64,000 nt of DNA from Microbacterium resistens NBRC 103078 (GCF_001552355.1 NZ_BCRA01000017.1:1-64000); one strand, 5' to 3'. Counted from the stretch's first letter, positions 32,030 through 39,859 are shown. Numbers and translations are program-made. The notes: generated by a model from the sequence alone, not told the origin.

Positions 32030-32073
32030 CGACGCTGCGTAGACGATCATGAGAGGAGGGGTCTCCCCGTTCG

Positions 32074-32101
32074 AACTGACATAATGTGCATTATCGGAGC
32101 T
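32074..32101. other. dif: dif-like XerC/XerD recombination site
   Basis: A 28-bp site has 11-bp arms AACTGACATAA and TTATCGGAGCT around a 6-bp centre TGTGCA. The inner arms form the ATAA/TTAT inverted repeat that defines dif. Read on the other strand, the XerD-type arm TTATGTCAGTT matches the E. coli arm TTATGTTAAAT at 8 of 11 positions. It is much more AT-rich than its surroundings, lies between coding regions and sits at the change of gene-strand bias. Chromosome-dimer resolution site is the favoured call; a dif-mimicking attachment site of a lost element is the alternative. Confidence 0.75.
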
Positions 32102-32140
32102 TCGGCAATCGATGTGCGCCGGCTCGAAGGGGCCGTGATC

Positions 32141-32530
32141 TCAGGGAACGAAGCGCAAGACGTTCGTGTCCCGACGCACGAACCCCACCGCCTCGTACAG
32201 ACGCAACGCGGCCTCACGCGACGAGCGGGCCGTCAGGTCCAACGAGCGCAAACCGATTCCCTGTCCACGAACTGACTCGTCGGTCACCACATCCTCGACA
32301 AACCCGCGTAGTCCTGTCGGCAAGGGAAACGTGACCAGAGTAGCCATGCCCACGATCTGCTCACCCTGACGTACCACCACGAGCTCCGTCGCATCGTGCG
32401 TGATCATCGACTGGATTCGAGCGCGGTCAAACGTCGCGGATGAGGACAGTTGCCCGAGCAGGCCGTGGATGGCGGCTGCGTCCGCATCGGTGAGTTTGGT
32501 GAGGATGCCGAGGCGAAGGTCATCTGTCAT
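32141..32530 (-). CDS. GNAT family N-acetyltransferase (short)
   Basis: A 129-residue GNAT. The core is ELVVVRQGEQIVGMATLVTF, then VEDVVTDESVRGQGIGLRSL (acetyl-CoA loop, VRGQGIG) and LRLYEAVGFVRRDTNVLRF at the end. It ends 40 bp from the dif site. Its ATG overlaps the TGA of the upstream small ORF by 4 nt, so it belongs to the Nudix-orphan-GNAT transcript. Substrate unknown. Confidence 0.75.
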   Translation of the reverse strand: MTDDLRLGILTKLTDADAAAIHGLLGQLSSSATFDRARIQSMITHDATELVVVRQGEQIVGMATLVTFPLPTGLRGFVEDVVTDESVRGQGIGLRSLDLTARSSREAALRLYEAVGFVRRDTNVLRFVP

Positions 32531-32730
32531 GCACCGAGGCTAGTCGACAGCTTGACGGTGATCCGGCCGCCCCAGCAACTTGCACCGGTTCTTTCAGGGT
32601 CTCGATTGAACACCAGCGTGTAGCACGAATCGGCGAGGGTTTCCACGGTGCTCCGCTCGTATCCCGGCCTGGCGCGAACGTGCGCACTTTGCTCCTTGCC
32701 GGCGCGCCTTCGGCGTTCCTCCGCAGACAC
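32527..32730 (-). CDS. Orphan small ORF coupled to the GNAT gene
   Basis: I do not recognise this 67-residue frame. It begins with GTG, is Arg/Glu-rich at first and ends with an extended segment (TLVFNRDPERTGASCWGGRI). The reason to believe it is the ATGA overlap with the following GNAT and its place between two genes of the same orientation, 33 bp after the Nudix stop. It could also be the 3' end of a decayed gene, since no ribosome-binding site is evident. Confidence 0.35.
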   Translation of the reverse strand: MSAEERRRRAGKEQSAHVRARPGYERSTVETLADSCYTLVFNRDPERTGASCWGGRITVKLSTSLGA

Positions 32731-32763
32731 GTGACGTACACGGCCGTCAGGCAGGGTCGCGAT

Positions 32764-33246
32764 CTACTCGCAGGACGGGTCTTGACCTCGCGCGGTAAGA
32801 CGGAACCGCTCGCGAATCCAATCGTTTGCCCCTGCAGGGTAAAGCGGTACTGCCACGTTGGTGTCCTCGAATGGCCGCCAAACAACGGGAACGACTGAGC
32901 CGTCCGACTCCGTAAGCGTCCCACCTTCGTCAGCGGGTGCCGGCTCCAATTTGCCGGTGTAAAGAGCGACGATTTCGTGCCCGAGCTCGCCGTTGTAGCG
33001 AAAGATGTTCTCGACTATGCCCAGGTGGGTGAGGTTGAGAATGCGGGCTCCAAGTTCCTCATCCACCTCGCGGATTATTGCCTCCTGGTGTGTCTCCCCC
33101 AGTTCGACACTGCCGCCGATCAGACGGTGATAGCCCAGCGGATTCTCGCTGGTCGGGGCGTTTCTGCTCACAAGGTGGCGAGAGCCGTCATCATTCGGCG
33201 CGACGATCATGGCCTTCACTCGGATGTAGGAGCGATCAGCTGGCAT
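32764..33246 (-). CDS. Nudix hydrolase
   Basis: A 160-residue protein with an intact Nudix box, GGSVELGETHQEAIIREVDEELGA in full pattern (Gx5Ex7REUxEExGU; key part ETHQEAIIREVDEELG). The N-terminus RSYIRVKAMIVAP is the usual first strand. Such enzymes hydrolyse nucleoside diphosphates linked to another group; this one's substrate is unknown. The ATG follows AAGG and lies only 7 bp after the stop of the methyltransferase-like remnant, from whose promoter it is probably transcribed. Confidence 0.88.
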   Translation of the reverse strand: MPADRSYIRVKAMIVAPNDDGSRHLVSRNAPTSENPLGYHRLIGGSVELGETHQEAIIREVDEELGARILNLTHLGIVENIFRYNGELGHEIVALYTGKLEPAPADEGGTLTESDGSVVPVVWRPFEDTNVAVPLYPAGANDWIRERFRLTARGQDPSCE

Positions 33247-33253
33247 AGCCTTA

Positions 33254-33343
33254 TCATTCGGTCAATCGTGTGTCCTCATCGAAGAGGTCGTTGTAATAGC
33301 GCTGGATGCGAGCGTCGATGCTCTGCTGATCAGGTCCCCGCAT
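33254..33343 (-). pseudogene. N-terminal remnant of a methyltransferase-like gene
   Basis: A 29-codon frame starts MRGPDQQSIDARIQRYYND and ends DEDTRLTE. From memory this matches the first residues of actinobacterial class I SAM-dependent methyltransferases (RYYxxxFDED), whose SAM motif would follow but is replaced by a stop and the Nudix gene. The promoter and start are intact: TACGAT lies 6 nt before the ATG. I read it as a truncation that left promoter and leader codons driving a new gene. A functional short leader cannot be excluded. Confidence 0.4.
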
Positions 33344-33349
33344 CGATAG

Positions 33350-33355
33350 ATCGTA
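33350..33355 (-). promoter_or_regulatory. Candidate -10 box of the Nudix operon
   Basis: TACGAT on the minus strand ends 6 nt before the ATG of the methyltransferase-like remnant and would drive the Nudix, orphan and GNAT genes. Confidence 0.45.
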
Positions 33356-33489
33356 TCCCGCAGAGGAGAACCGCTCGTTGACGCGCCGCCTCTACAGCCG
33401 GGTTCCCCGCCGCGGAGAGTCCGTCGTCCCGTCGACGGTCGGTCCGTGACATCAGCGGACGCTCTGCCGACGATGACAGACTGGTGTGC

Positions 33490-34203
33490 ATGCCGCGCCG
33501 CCTGCGAATCCCTGGACTCGCCAACGCCCGAGATCTCGGGGGCCTTGCCCGCGCCGACGGGACGATCACCCCGACGGGCGTCTTCGTGCGCACCGAGGCG
33601 CTCGATCGTCTGGATGACGCGGGCTGGGCGGCGCTTCACGCGCACGGCGTGCGGACGGTGATCGATCTGCGGCGCCCTGATGAGCACACCGGGTATGTCC
33701 CGTCGAGGATGAACCACCTCCGTGTGGACCTCGACGGGGACGAAGCCGCCTTCTGGAAGGCCTACGAAGAAGACGGGCGTTGGGGCACGCCGCTCTACTA
33801 CCTCGACCACCTCCGGACGCTTCCGGACAGGCTCGCCTCTGTCCTGAGCGCGATCGCGACCGCCGATGACGGCGCCGTGCTCTTCCACTGTGCGGCCGGC
33901 TGGGACCGGACCGGTCTCGTCGCCGCGGTGCTGCTTCGAGCCCTCGATGTCACGGCGGATGCGGCCGTCTCGGATTACCTCGGCTCCTTCGAGAACGCCG
34001 ACGCCATGGCGGCCCTCCACGGGCGCCCGTTCCACGCGGATGAACGTCGCGAGGTCCTCCGCCGCTTCGGCCACACCGCGAGCTCCGCGTTCCGTGAGAT
34101 GTACGAGAACCTGGACCTCGACGCGTGGTTCGCCCGCGGACATCTCGCGCCGGAATCGCGGACCGCCATCGAGACCTGGCGAGGCTCCGTCGCCGGGCGG
34201 TGA
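33490..34203 (+). CDS. Tyrosine phosphatase, lipid/PTP-like (Tyr_phosphatase_3 family)
   Basis: The 237-residue protein has the Cx5R phosphatase loop HCAAGWDRTG with Cys134 and Arg140, and the N-terminal NARDLGGLA typical of the actinobacterial family that includes PtpB-like enzymes. The general-acid region probably lies in GTPLYYLDHL. PtpB-type enzymes can act on phosphotyrosine and phosphoinositides; the target here is unknown. ATG 33490 is preferred over GTG 33484 because a CAGACT box sits 7 nt before it. It converges with the TrmH gene. Confidence 0.88.
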   Translation: MPRRLRIPGLANARDLGGLARADGTITPTGVFVRTEALDRLDDAGWAALHAHGVRTVIDLRRPDEHTGYVPSRMNHLRVDLDGDEAAFWKAYEEDGRWGTPLYYLDHLRTLPDRLASVLSAIATADDGAVLFHCAAGWDRTGLVAAVLLRALDVTADAAVSDYLGSFENADAMAALHGRPFHADERREVLRRFGHTASSAFREMYENLDLDAWFARGHLAPESRTAIETWRGSVAGR

Positions 34204-34239
34204 CCGACACCCGCGAGAGACGTGCTCCCCTGCCTTCTG

Positions 34240-35052
34240 TCAGCGGGCCCGCTGGCGAGAGGCCTCGTAGAGCAGGAGCGACGCCGCGTTGGCGGCGTTG
34301 AGCGAGCTCGCCGAGCCGCGCATGGGAATCCGGACCGTCACGTCCGCTGCCTCGCGCCAGCCCCGGGCGAGTCCCGTCGTCTCGTTGCCGATCAGCACGA
34401 GGGTCGGGCTGGTCAGATCGTGGTCCCAGATGTCGACGTCGCCCTCTTCGTCGGTCGCGACGAGCGTCACCGGAGTGCCCGACGCCCGCGCTTGCGCGAC
34501 CCACTCCATGACCGCACCTTGAGCCGGCGCGCGCACCACCGGTGTCGCGAACAGGGAGCCCGTCGACGCGCGGACGGACTTCGGATCGTACGGGTCGGCG
34601 GCGTGGCCCGACACCACGAGGCCGTGACCGCCGAACGCATCCATGGACCGCAGGATGGCGCCGATGTTCCCCGGCTGCGTCGGACGGTCGAACACCATGC
34701 CGAGGAAGTCCTCCGTCACGGGGATCCGGCTCAGGGCGTCGTCCGGCATCGTCACGATGGCAACCAGCTCGCTCGCGCCGGCCTCCTTCCCGGAGAGCTC
34801 CGCGAGCAGCTCCCCGCTCATCCGGATCACCTCGCCCGCGTGATCCAGAGTCTCCGACGCCCATTCCGACAGGGGGCGCTCCCCATCGCGGATGAGCGTC
34901 TCGATCGTCCAGCCGTGGGCGATGGCCTGGCTGATCGGCCGGACGCCCTGGACGACGAAGCGCCGCTCGCGCAGGCGCCGGTTGCGATTGTGCACCAGCG
35001 CCTCGATGAGCTGGAACCGTGCGTTGCGCACCGTGATCCGGAGATCGCCCAT
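34240..35052 (-). CDS. TrmH/SpoU family RNA 2'-O-methyltransferase
   Basis: A 270-residue SPOUT methyltransferase. The N-terminal substrate-binding domain (about 1-100) contains RERRFVVQGVRPI. The catalytic domain has motif 1 FDRPTQPGNIGAILRS with the catalytic Arg, motif 2 TLVLIGNETTGLARGW and motif 3 VRIPMRGSASSLNAANAAS, which form the deep trefoil knot. The RNA target (tRNA G18 or an rRNA position) cannot be read from sequence. It starts 6 bp after the UvrA-like gene in the same direction, so the two are one operon. Confidence 0.92.
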   Translation of the reverse strand: MGDLRITVRNARFQLIEALVHNRNRRLRERRFVVQGVRPISQAIAHGWTIETLIRDGERPLSEWASETLDHAGEVIRMSGELLAELSGKEAGASELVAIVTMPDDALSRIPVTEDFLGMVFDRPTQPGNIGAILRSMDAFGGHGLVVSGHAADPYDPKSVRASTGSLFATPVVRAPAQGAVMEWVAQARASGTPVTLVATDEEGDVDIWDHDLTSPTLVLIGNETTGLARGWREAADVTVRIPMRGSASSLNAANAASLLLYEASRQRAR

Positions 35053-35058
35053 TCGTCG

Positions 35059-37413
35059 TCAGGCTCCCACGTAGGAGGCCAGGTGCTCCCCCGTCAGCGT
35101 CGACCGGGTCGCGACGATCTCGGCGGGTGTCCCTTCGAACACGACCCTGCCGCCGTCGTGACCGGCACCGGGGCCGAGATCGATGATCCAGTCGGCGTGC
35201 GCCATGACCGCCTGGTGGTGCTCGATCACGATCACGGATTTGCCCGCGTCCACGAGGCGGTCCAGCAGTCCGAGCATGTTCTCGACGTCCGCGAGGTGCA
35301 GACCCGTGGTCGGCTCGTCCAGGACATAGACGTCGGCGCCGTCCACCATCTGGATCGCGAGCTTGAGCCGCTGTCGCTCCCCGCCGGAGAGCGTCGAGAG
35401 CGGCTGCCCGAGCGTCACATAGCCCAGCCCCACATCGGCCAGGCGCTCCAGCATGGACGAGACGGCGGGGATCCGCGCCTCTCCCCCGCCGAAGAACTCC
35501 TTCGCCTCCGTCACTGGCATGTCCAGCACCTCGGTGATGTCCTTGCCTGCGAGCTTGTAGTCGAGCACAGCCGCCTGGAAGCGCTTTCCGCCGCAGTCCT
35601 CACACGGCGACTCGACCGTGTCCATGAAACCGAGCTCCGTGACGATCACACCGGCCCCCTTGCACGTGGGGCACGCGCCTTCGGAGTTCGCGCTGAACAG
35701 CGCCGGCTTGACGCCGTTCGCCTTCGCGAACGCCTTGCGGATCGGCTCCAGCATGCCCGTGTACGTCGCGGGATTGCTCCGCCGGGATCCCCGGATCGCG
35801 CTCTGGTCGACCGACACGACGCCCTCCCGCGTGGCGACGGAGCCGTGGATGAGCGAGCTCTTGCCCGAGCCGGCCACGCCCGTCACGACCGTGAGGACCC
35901 CGAGAGGCACGTCGACGTCCACGTCCTGCAGGTTGTTCTCGTTCGCTCCGCGGATCTCCAGGACGCCCACAGGGGCACGGACCTCCGCCTTGAGCGCGGC
36001 ACGATCGTCCAGATGGCGGCCGGTGAGGGTCCCGCTCCGACGCAGCCCGTCGACGGTGCCCTCGAAGCAGATCGTCCCTCCCGCATTGCCCGCGCCCGGG
36101 CCGAGATCGACGACGTGGTCCGCGATCGCGATCGTCTCCGGCTTGTGTTCGACGACGAGGACCGTGTTCCCCTTGTCGCGCAGCTGCTCAAGGAGACCGT
36201 TCATCCGCTGGATGTCGTGCGGATGAAGACCGATCGTCGGCTCGTCGAAGACGTAGGTGACGTCGGTGAGGGACGACCCGAGATGCCGCAGCAGCTTGAT
36301 CCGCTGCGCCTCTCCCCCGGACAGGGTTCCCGACGGCCGATCCAGGCTGAGGTATCCCAGACCGAGTGTGACGAAGGCGTCGAGGTTCGCGCTCAGAGCG
36401 GACAGAAGCGGTCCGGCCTCGGGCTTGTCGAGCCCGCGGACCCAGGCCGCGAGATCGGTGACCTGCATGCGGCACGCGTCGGCGATGCTGATGCCGTCGA
36501 TCTTCGACGAGCGCGCGCCCTCCGTGAGCCGGGTCCCCTCGCACTCCGGACACGTGGTGAACGTCGCGACCCGCTCGACGAAGGCCCGGATGTGCGGCTG
36601 GAGCGCGTCGAGGTCCTTCGAGAGCATGGACTTGGTGATCTTCGGGATCAGCCCCTCGTAGGTCATGTTGATCCCAGAGATCTTCACCTTGGTCACCTCG
36701 CCGTAGAGGAAGAGGTGCCGCTGCTTCTCGGTGAACTCCGCGATCGGCTTGTCGGCGGGATAGAAGCCCGACTGGGAGAAGCCCTTCACCATCCAGCCGT
36801 CGGCGGTGTAGCCCGGCACCATGATCGCGCCCTCGTCGAGGGACTTCGACTCGTCGACGACCTGCGACAGGTCGATGTCGGAGACCGCTCCCCTGCCCTC
36901 GCAGCGCGGGCACATCCCGCCCAGGTAGATCGCATCCTTGACGATCTTCTTCTCCCCGCCCGGGCCGGTCATGACGCCGCTGGCCCTCTGCGTCGGGATG
37001 TTGAAGGAGAACGCGGTCGGACCGCCGATGTGCGGCTCCCCCAGCTTCGAGAACAGGATCCGGAGCATGGCGTTCGCGTCCGTCACCGTGCCCACGGTGG
37101 AGCGCGGGTTCGCGCCGAGCCGTTCCTGATCCACGATGATCGCGGTCGTCAGCCCCTCCAGCACGTCGACGTCCGGGCGCGGCACCGAGGGCATGAAGCC
37201 CTGGAGGAAGGCGCTGTAGGTCTCATCGATCATGCGCCGGGACTCGGCGGCGATCGTGTCGAAGACCAGCGAGCTCTTCCCCGATCCGGACACCCCGGTG
37301 AACACGGTGAGACGACGCTTGGGAAGGTCGACGTCGACGTCCTTCAGGTTGTTCTCCCGGGCGCCGCGCACCCGGATGGTGTCGTGCGAATCAGCGATGT
37401 GCTCGTCGCGCAT
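35059..37413 (-). CDS. UvrA paralogue (UvrA2/DrrC-type excinuclease ATPase)
   Basis: The 784-residue protein has two ABC ATPase units with Walker A GVSGSGKSSL and GVAGSGKSSL and signatures LSGGEAQR and LSGGERQR. It keeps zinc-finger pairs CPRCEGRG, CPECEGTR and CPTC...CEDC. It is about 170 residues shorter than housekeeping UvrA, lacking most of the UvrB-binding insertion, as in class II UvrA. Such paralogues have been linked to resistance to DNA-binding drugs (DrrC in Streptomyces peucetius) or oxidants. ATG 37413 has a GAGGAGAGGACGAGG site. Resistance role is inference. Confidence 0.88.
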   Translation of the reverse strand: MRDEHIADSHDTIRVRGARENNLKDVDVDLPKRRLTVFTGVSGSGKSSLVFDTIAAESRRMIDETYSAFLQGFMPSVPRPDVDVLEGLTTAIIVDQERLGANPRSTVGTVTDANAMLRILFSKLGEPHIGGPTAFSFNIPTQRASGVMTGPGGEKKIVKDAIYLGGMCPRCEGRGAVSDIDLSQVVDESKSLDEGAIMVPGYTADGWMVKGFSQSGFYPADKPIAEFTEKQRHLFLYGEVTKVKISGINMTYEGLIPKITKSMLSKDLDALQPHIRAFVERVATFTTCPECEGTRLTEGARSSKIDGISIADACRMQVTDLAAWVRGLDKPEAGPLLSALSANLDAFVTLGLGYLSLDRPSGTLSGGEAQRIKLLRHLGSSLTDVTYVFDEPTIGLHPHDIQRMNGLLEQLRDKGNTVLVVEHKPETIAIADHVVDLGPGAGNAGGTICFEGTVDGLRRSGTLTGRHLDDRAALKAEVRAPVGVLEIRGANENNLQDVDVDVPLGVLTVVTGVAGSGKSSLIHGSVATREGVVSVDQSAIRGSRRSNPATYTGMLEPIRKAFAKANGVKPALFSANSEGACPTCKGAGVIVTELGFMDTVESPCEDCGGKRFQAAVLDYKLAGKDITEVLDMPVTEAKEFFGGGEARIPAVSSMLERLADVGLGYVTLGQPLSTLSGGERQRLKLAIQMVDGADVYVLDEPTTGLHLADVENMLGLLDRLVDAGKSVIVIEHHQAVMAHADWIIDLGPGAGHDGGRVVFEGTPAEIVATRSTLTGEHLASYVGA

Positions 37414-37442
37414 CCTCGTCCTCTCCTCGGTGATGACGCCGG

Positions 37443-37853
37443 TCAGGCGGTCTGCTGCAGACGCACCATGTTGCCCGCAGGGTCGCGGAACGCGCAATCG
37501 CGGATTCCGTAGGGCTGATCGATGGGCTCCTGGACGACGTCGGCCCCCTTCGCCTCGATCTCGGCGAAGGCGGCGTCCACGTCGTCCGTCGCGAGGACGA
37601 TCCCGCCCCAGCTCCCCTTCGCCATGAGCTCGAGGATGGTGCGCCGCTCGTCGTCGGTGATGCCGGGATCGACGGCCGGCGGATGCAGGACGATGGCGGT
37701 GTCCGGCTGGCCGATCGGGCCCACCGTCACCCAGCGCATCTCCTGATAGCCGACGTCCTTGCGGACCTCGAACCCGAGCACGTCGCGGTAGAAGGCCAGG
37801 GACTCCTCGGCATCGGTGTGCGGAAGGAAGCTGGCGTTGATCGTGATGTCCAT
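37443..37853 (-). CDS. VOC (glyoxalase/bleomycin-resistance fold) family protein
   Basis: The 136-residue protein has two beta-alpha-beta-beta-beta repeats of the VOC fold: SLAFYRDVLGFEVRKDVGY and later FAEIEAKGADVVQEPI with IRDCAFRDPAGNMVRL. It lacks an identifying substrate motif; members bind metals or drugs or act as epimerases or glyoxalases. ATG 37853 is chosen over 37871 because TAGCGT lies 7 nt before it. It is 29 bp upstream of the UvrA-like gene, in the same direction. Confidence 0.82.
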   Translation of the reverse strand: MDITINASFLPHTDAEESLAFYRDVLGFEVRKDVGYQEMRWVTVGPIGQPDTAIVLHPPAVDPGITDDERRTILELMAKGSWGGIVLATDDVDAAFAEIEAKGADVVQEPIDQPYGIRDCAFRDPAGNMVRLQQTA

Positions 37854-37860
37854 GCCGCTG

Positions 37861-37866
37861 ACGCTA
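37861..37866 (-). promoter_or_regulatory. Candidate -10 box of the VOC gene (leaderless)
   Basis: TAGCGT on the minus strand ends 7 nt before the ATG at 37853. It overlaps the 3' end of the AraC gene. Confidence 0.45.
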
Positions 37867-38301
37867 CCCATCCGCGCGCACGCTCGCTTCTCGATTCCTG
37901 ATCGGTCGGGTCGCCTGCTTCTCCATCCACGACGGGATCCCCGCTCCCAGGCCCGGATCGCTCCGATAGGCGCGCGGCGACACCCCCACCAGCTCCGAGA
38001 ACCGGGTGCTGAACGTCCCCAGCGACTGGAACCCGACCGCGAAGCACGCGTCGGTCACCGACACGTCGCCACGCCGCAGCAGTGCCATCGCGCGCTCGAT
38101 ACGTCGGGTCATCAGGTACGAATACGGCGGCTCGCCGTAGACCGCCTTGAACAGGCGGGTGAGGTGACCTGCGGACATGTGCGCACCGCGCGCCAAGGCC
38201 TCCACATCGAGCGGCCGGGCGTACTCCCGGTCGATCCTGTCGCGGACTCTGCGCAGGGCGACGAGGTCGCGCAGTCGGTCGCTGGCGGAGCTCGGCGGCA
38301 T
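37864..38301 (-). CDS. AraC family transcriptional regulator (DNA-binding domain only)
   Basis: This 145-residue protein consists mainly of the AraC double helix-turn-helix domain. HTH1 is LARGAHMSAGHLTRLFK and HTH2 is VTDACFAVGFQSLGTFSTRF, followed by the conserved GVSPRAYR. There is no sensor domain. Such short AraC proteins beside VOC genes often form pairs in actinobacteria, and the VOC gene directly downstream is the probable target or partner. That pairing is inference. Confidence 0.85.
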   Translation of the reverse strand: MPPSSASDRLRDLVALRRVRDRIDREYARPLDVEALARGAHMSAGHLTRLFKAVYGEPPYSYLMTRRIERAMALLRRGDVSVTDACFAVGFQSLGTFSTRFSELVGVSPRAYRSDPGLGAGIPSWMEKQATRPIRNREASVRADG

Positions 38302-38438
38302 GGGGAAATCCTCGCATGCGCCGCGGACATCCACGGGAATCGGCGGGCGCCGTCGGCAGGTCCTCTCCCGCGCGACGGATCGCGGCGCTACGCTGAGCCT
38401 CATCCCTCACAGGATCTTCTCAGAAAGGGGTCCACCAC

Positions 38439-39032
38439 ATGTCCGACGCACTTTCGGATGCGAAGAGCCTCGTGCGTTCGCTCCGCGTGTTCCTGGCCGT
38501 CTCGGGCGTCATCGCCCTCCTGTCCGGCCTCACCCTGCTGATCTGGCCGGGCAAGTCCGCGGTGATCGTGACGGGCATCGTCGCCGCCTACCTGATCGTG
38601 GGCGGCCTGGTCTACATCGGGCTGGGCATCTTCTCGGCGGGCAAGGGCGGGTGGGCGCGGATCGGCCACATCCTGCTCGGCGTCCTCTACATCGTGGCGG
38701 GCGTCATCGCCTTCTCGAACCTCGCCGCCGCCACCACCGCCCTCGCCCTGGTGGTCGCCATCTTCATCGGTGTGAGCTGGATCTTCGACGGCATCGTGTC
38801 GCTGTCGCTCCTCGGCACCGACGGCACGAAGGTGTGGACGCTGCTCTATGCGCTCCTGAGCATCGCCGCCGGCGTCGTGGTCCTCTTCTCCCCGTTGTTC
38901 GCGGCGGTCGTACTGTGGTGGGTCCTCGGGATCTCCCTGGTCGCGATCGGTCTGGTGCAGATCATCCGCGCGATCACGATCGGCAAGGACGCGAAGGACG
39001 TCTCGGCGGCCCTGCGCGACGAGTCGGTCTGA
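38439..39032 (+). CDS. HdeD/DUF308 family membrane protein
   Basis: A 197-residue protein with six predicted transmembrane helices, starting with VFLAVSGVIALLSGLTLLIW and with recurring GxxxI patterns of the HdeD fold. HdeD in E. coli is tied to acid resistance; actinobacterial members have no established role. The ATG follows GAAAGGGG. A long perfect hairpin ends the gene. Confidence 0.8.
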   Translation: MSDALSDAKSLVRSLRVFLAVSGVIALLSGLTLLIWPGKSAVIVTGIVAAYLIVGGLVYIGLGIFSAGKGGWARIGHILLGVLYIVAGVIAFSNLAAATTALALVVAIFIGVSWIFDGIVSLSLLGTDGTKVWTLLYALLSIAAGVVVLFSPLFAAVVLWWVLGISLVAIGLVQIIRAITIGKDAKDVSAALRDESV

Positions 39033-39042
39033 GCGCGCCGGC

Positions 39043-39086
39043 GACGAAAGAGGGGCATCACCGCACGGTGATGCCCCTCTTTCGTC
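39043..39086. terminator. Bidirectional terminator between HdeD and SDR genes
   Basis: A perfect 21-bp stem (beginning GACGAAAGAGGGGCATC) with a 2-nt loop lies between convergent genes. Each arm ends in AAAG/CTTT, giving a short U run in both directions. Confidence 0.9.
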
Positions 39087-39094
39087 CGCCCGTC

Positions 39095-39859
39095 CTACTC
39101 GACGCCGAAGCTGCTGACGTCGCCGATGAGACGGGTGTGGTCGTTCGGCACCGGCTCCACGGCCGCCGCGGCGACCTCGGCCGCGAACTCGGCCACGTTG
39201 TAGAGACGGCCCGCAGACTCGCGGCGCTGCGCGATCGCGCCGGGGTTGGCGCGCTCCAGGAGCGTCGCCGTGATCGTCCCCTCGATCATGTCGCCCGACA
39301 CGACCACGAACTCGATGCCCTGGTCGGTCAGCCCGGGGATGAGGGCGCGCAGCGCATCCTCGCCCGCGCGCTTGGAGAGCGCGACGGGCTCGTACTCCGG
39401 CATCGTCGGCGTCGTGCGGATGAAGTGCGCCTGGTGGCTGGTGACGAAGACGACCCTGCCCCCGTCCTTCAGCAGCGGGCGCGCCGCCTCCAGCACGTTG
39501 ACCTGGGCGTCGCGGTTCAGCCGCAGCGCGTAGTCCTCGCCGAGACCGGACTCCATGCCTCCGGAGGCATTGAGGACCAGGACGTCGATGCGCCCGTACT
39601 CCGCCTCGACGGCGCTCATCATCTCGGACACGGATCCCTGATCCGTGAGATCCGCGCCGACGACGAGCGCGCGACGACCGAGCTCGCGGATCTCGGTGGC
39701 GAGCTTCTCCGCCCGCGGCGCCTTGTTCCGGTAGTTGATCACCACGTCGGCACCGGCCTGTGCGAGCAGACGGACCGTGTCGGCTCCGATCCCGCGGGAC
39801 GACCCCGTGACCAGGGCGACCTTTCCGGTCAGCGATTCGGCGGGAAGGGGCTGGGACAC
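39095..39859 (-). CDS. Short-chain dehydrogenase/reductase family protein
   Basis: The 254-residue protein has the NAD(P) motif TGSSRGIGADT, a VGADLTD adenine-ring motif and the NASGG motif. The catalytic region reads TSHQAH and then EYEPVALSKRAGED, so the Tyr and Lys are seven apart and not the usual YxxxK. This spacing recurs, from memory, in a subgroup of actinobacterial SDRs whose activity is unproven. The start is GTG 39859, 7 bases after GAGGAG. Substrate unknown. Confidence 0.82.
   Translation of the reverse strand: MSQPLPAESLTGKVALVTGSSRGIGADTVRLLAQAGADVVINYRNKAPRAEKLATEIRELGRRALVVGADLTDQGSVSEMMSAVEAEYGRIDVLVLNASGGMESGLGEDYALRLNRDAQVNVLEAARPLLKDGGRVVFVTSHQAHFIRTTPTMPEYEPVALSKRAGEDALRALIPGLTDQGIEFVVVSGDMIEGTITATLLERANPGAIAQRRESAGRLYNVAEFAAEVAAAAVEPVPNDHTRLIGDVSSFGVE

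Noticed and set aside
32074-32101. loxP-like or phage attachment site
   Set aside because: The centre is 6 bp, not 8, and the arms fit the Xer layout; no integrase or recombinase gene is nearby.
34222-37512. Very long open frame (over 1,000 codons) on the plus strand
   Set aside because: It is antisense to the TrmH and UvrA-like genes, whose motifs are intact; long antisense frames are expected in GC-rich DNA with few stop codons. The translation is low-complexity Arg/His/Asp-rich.
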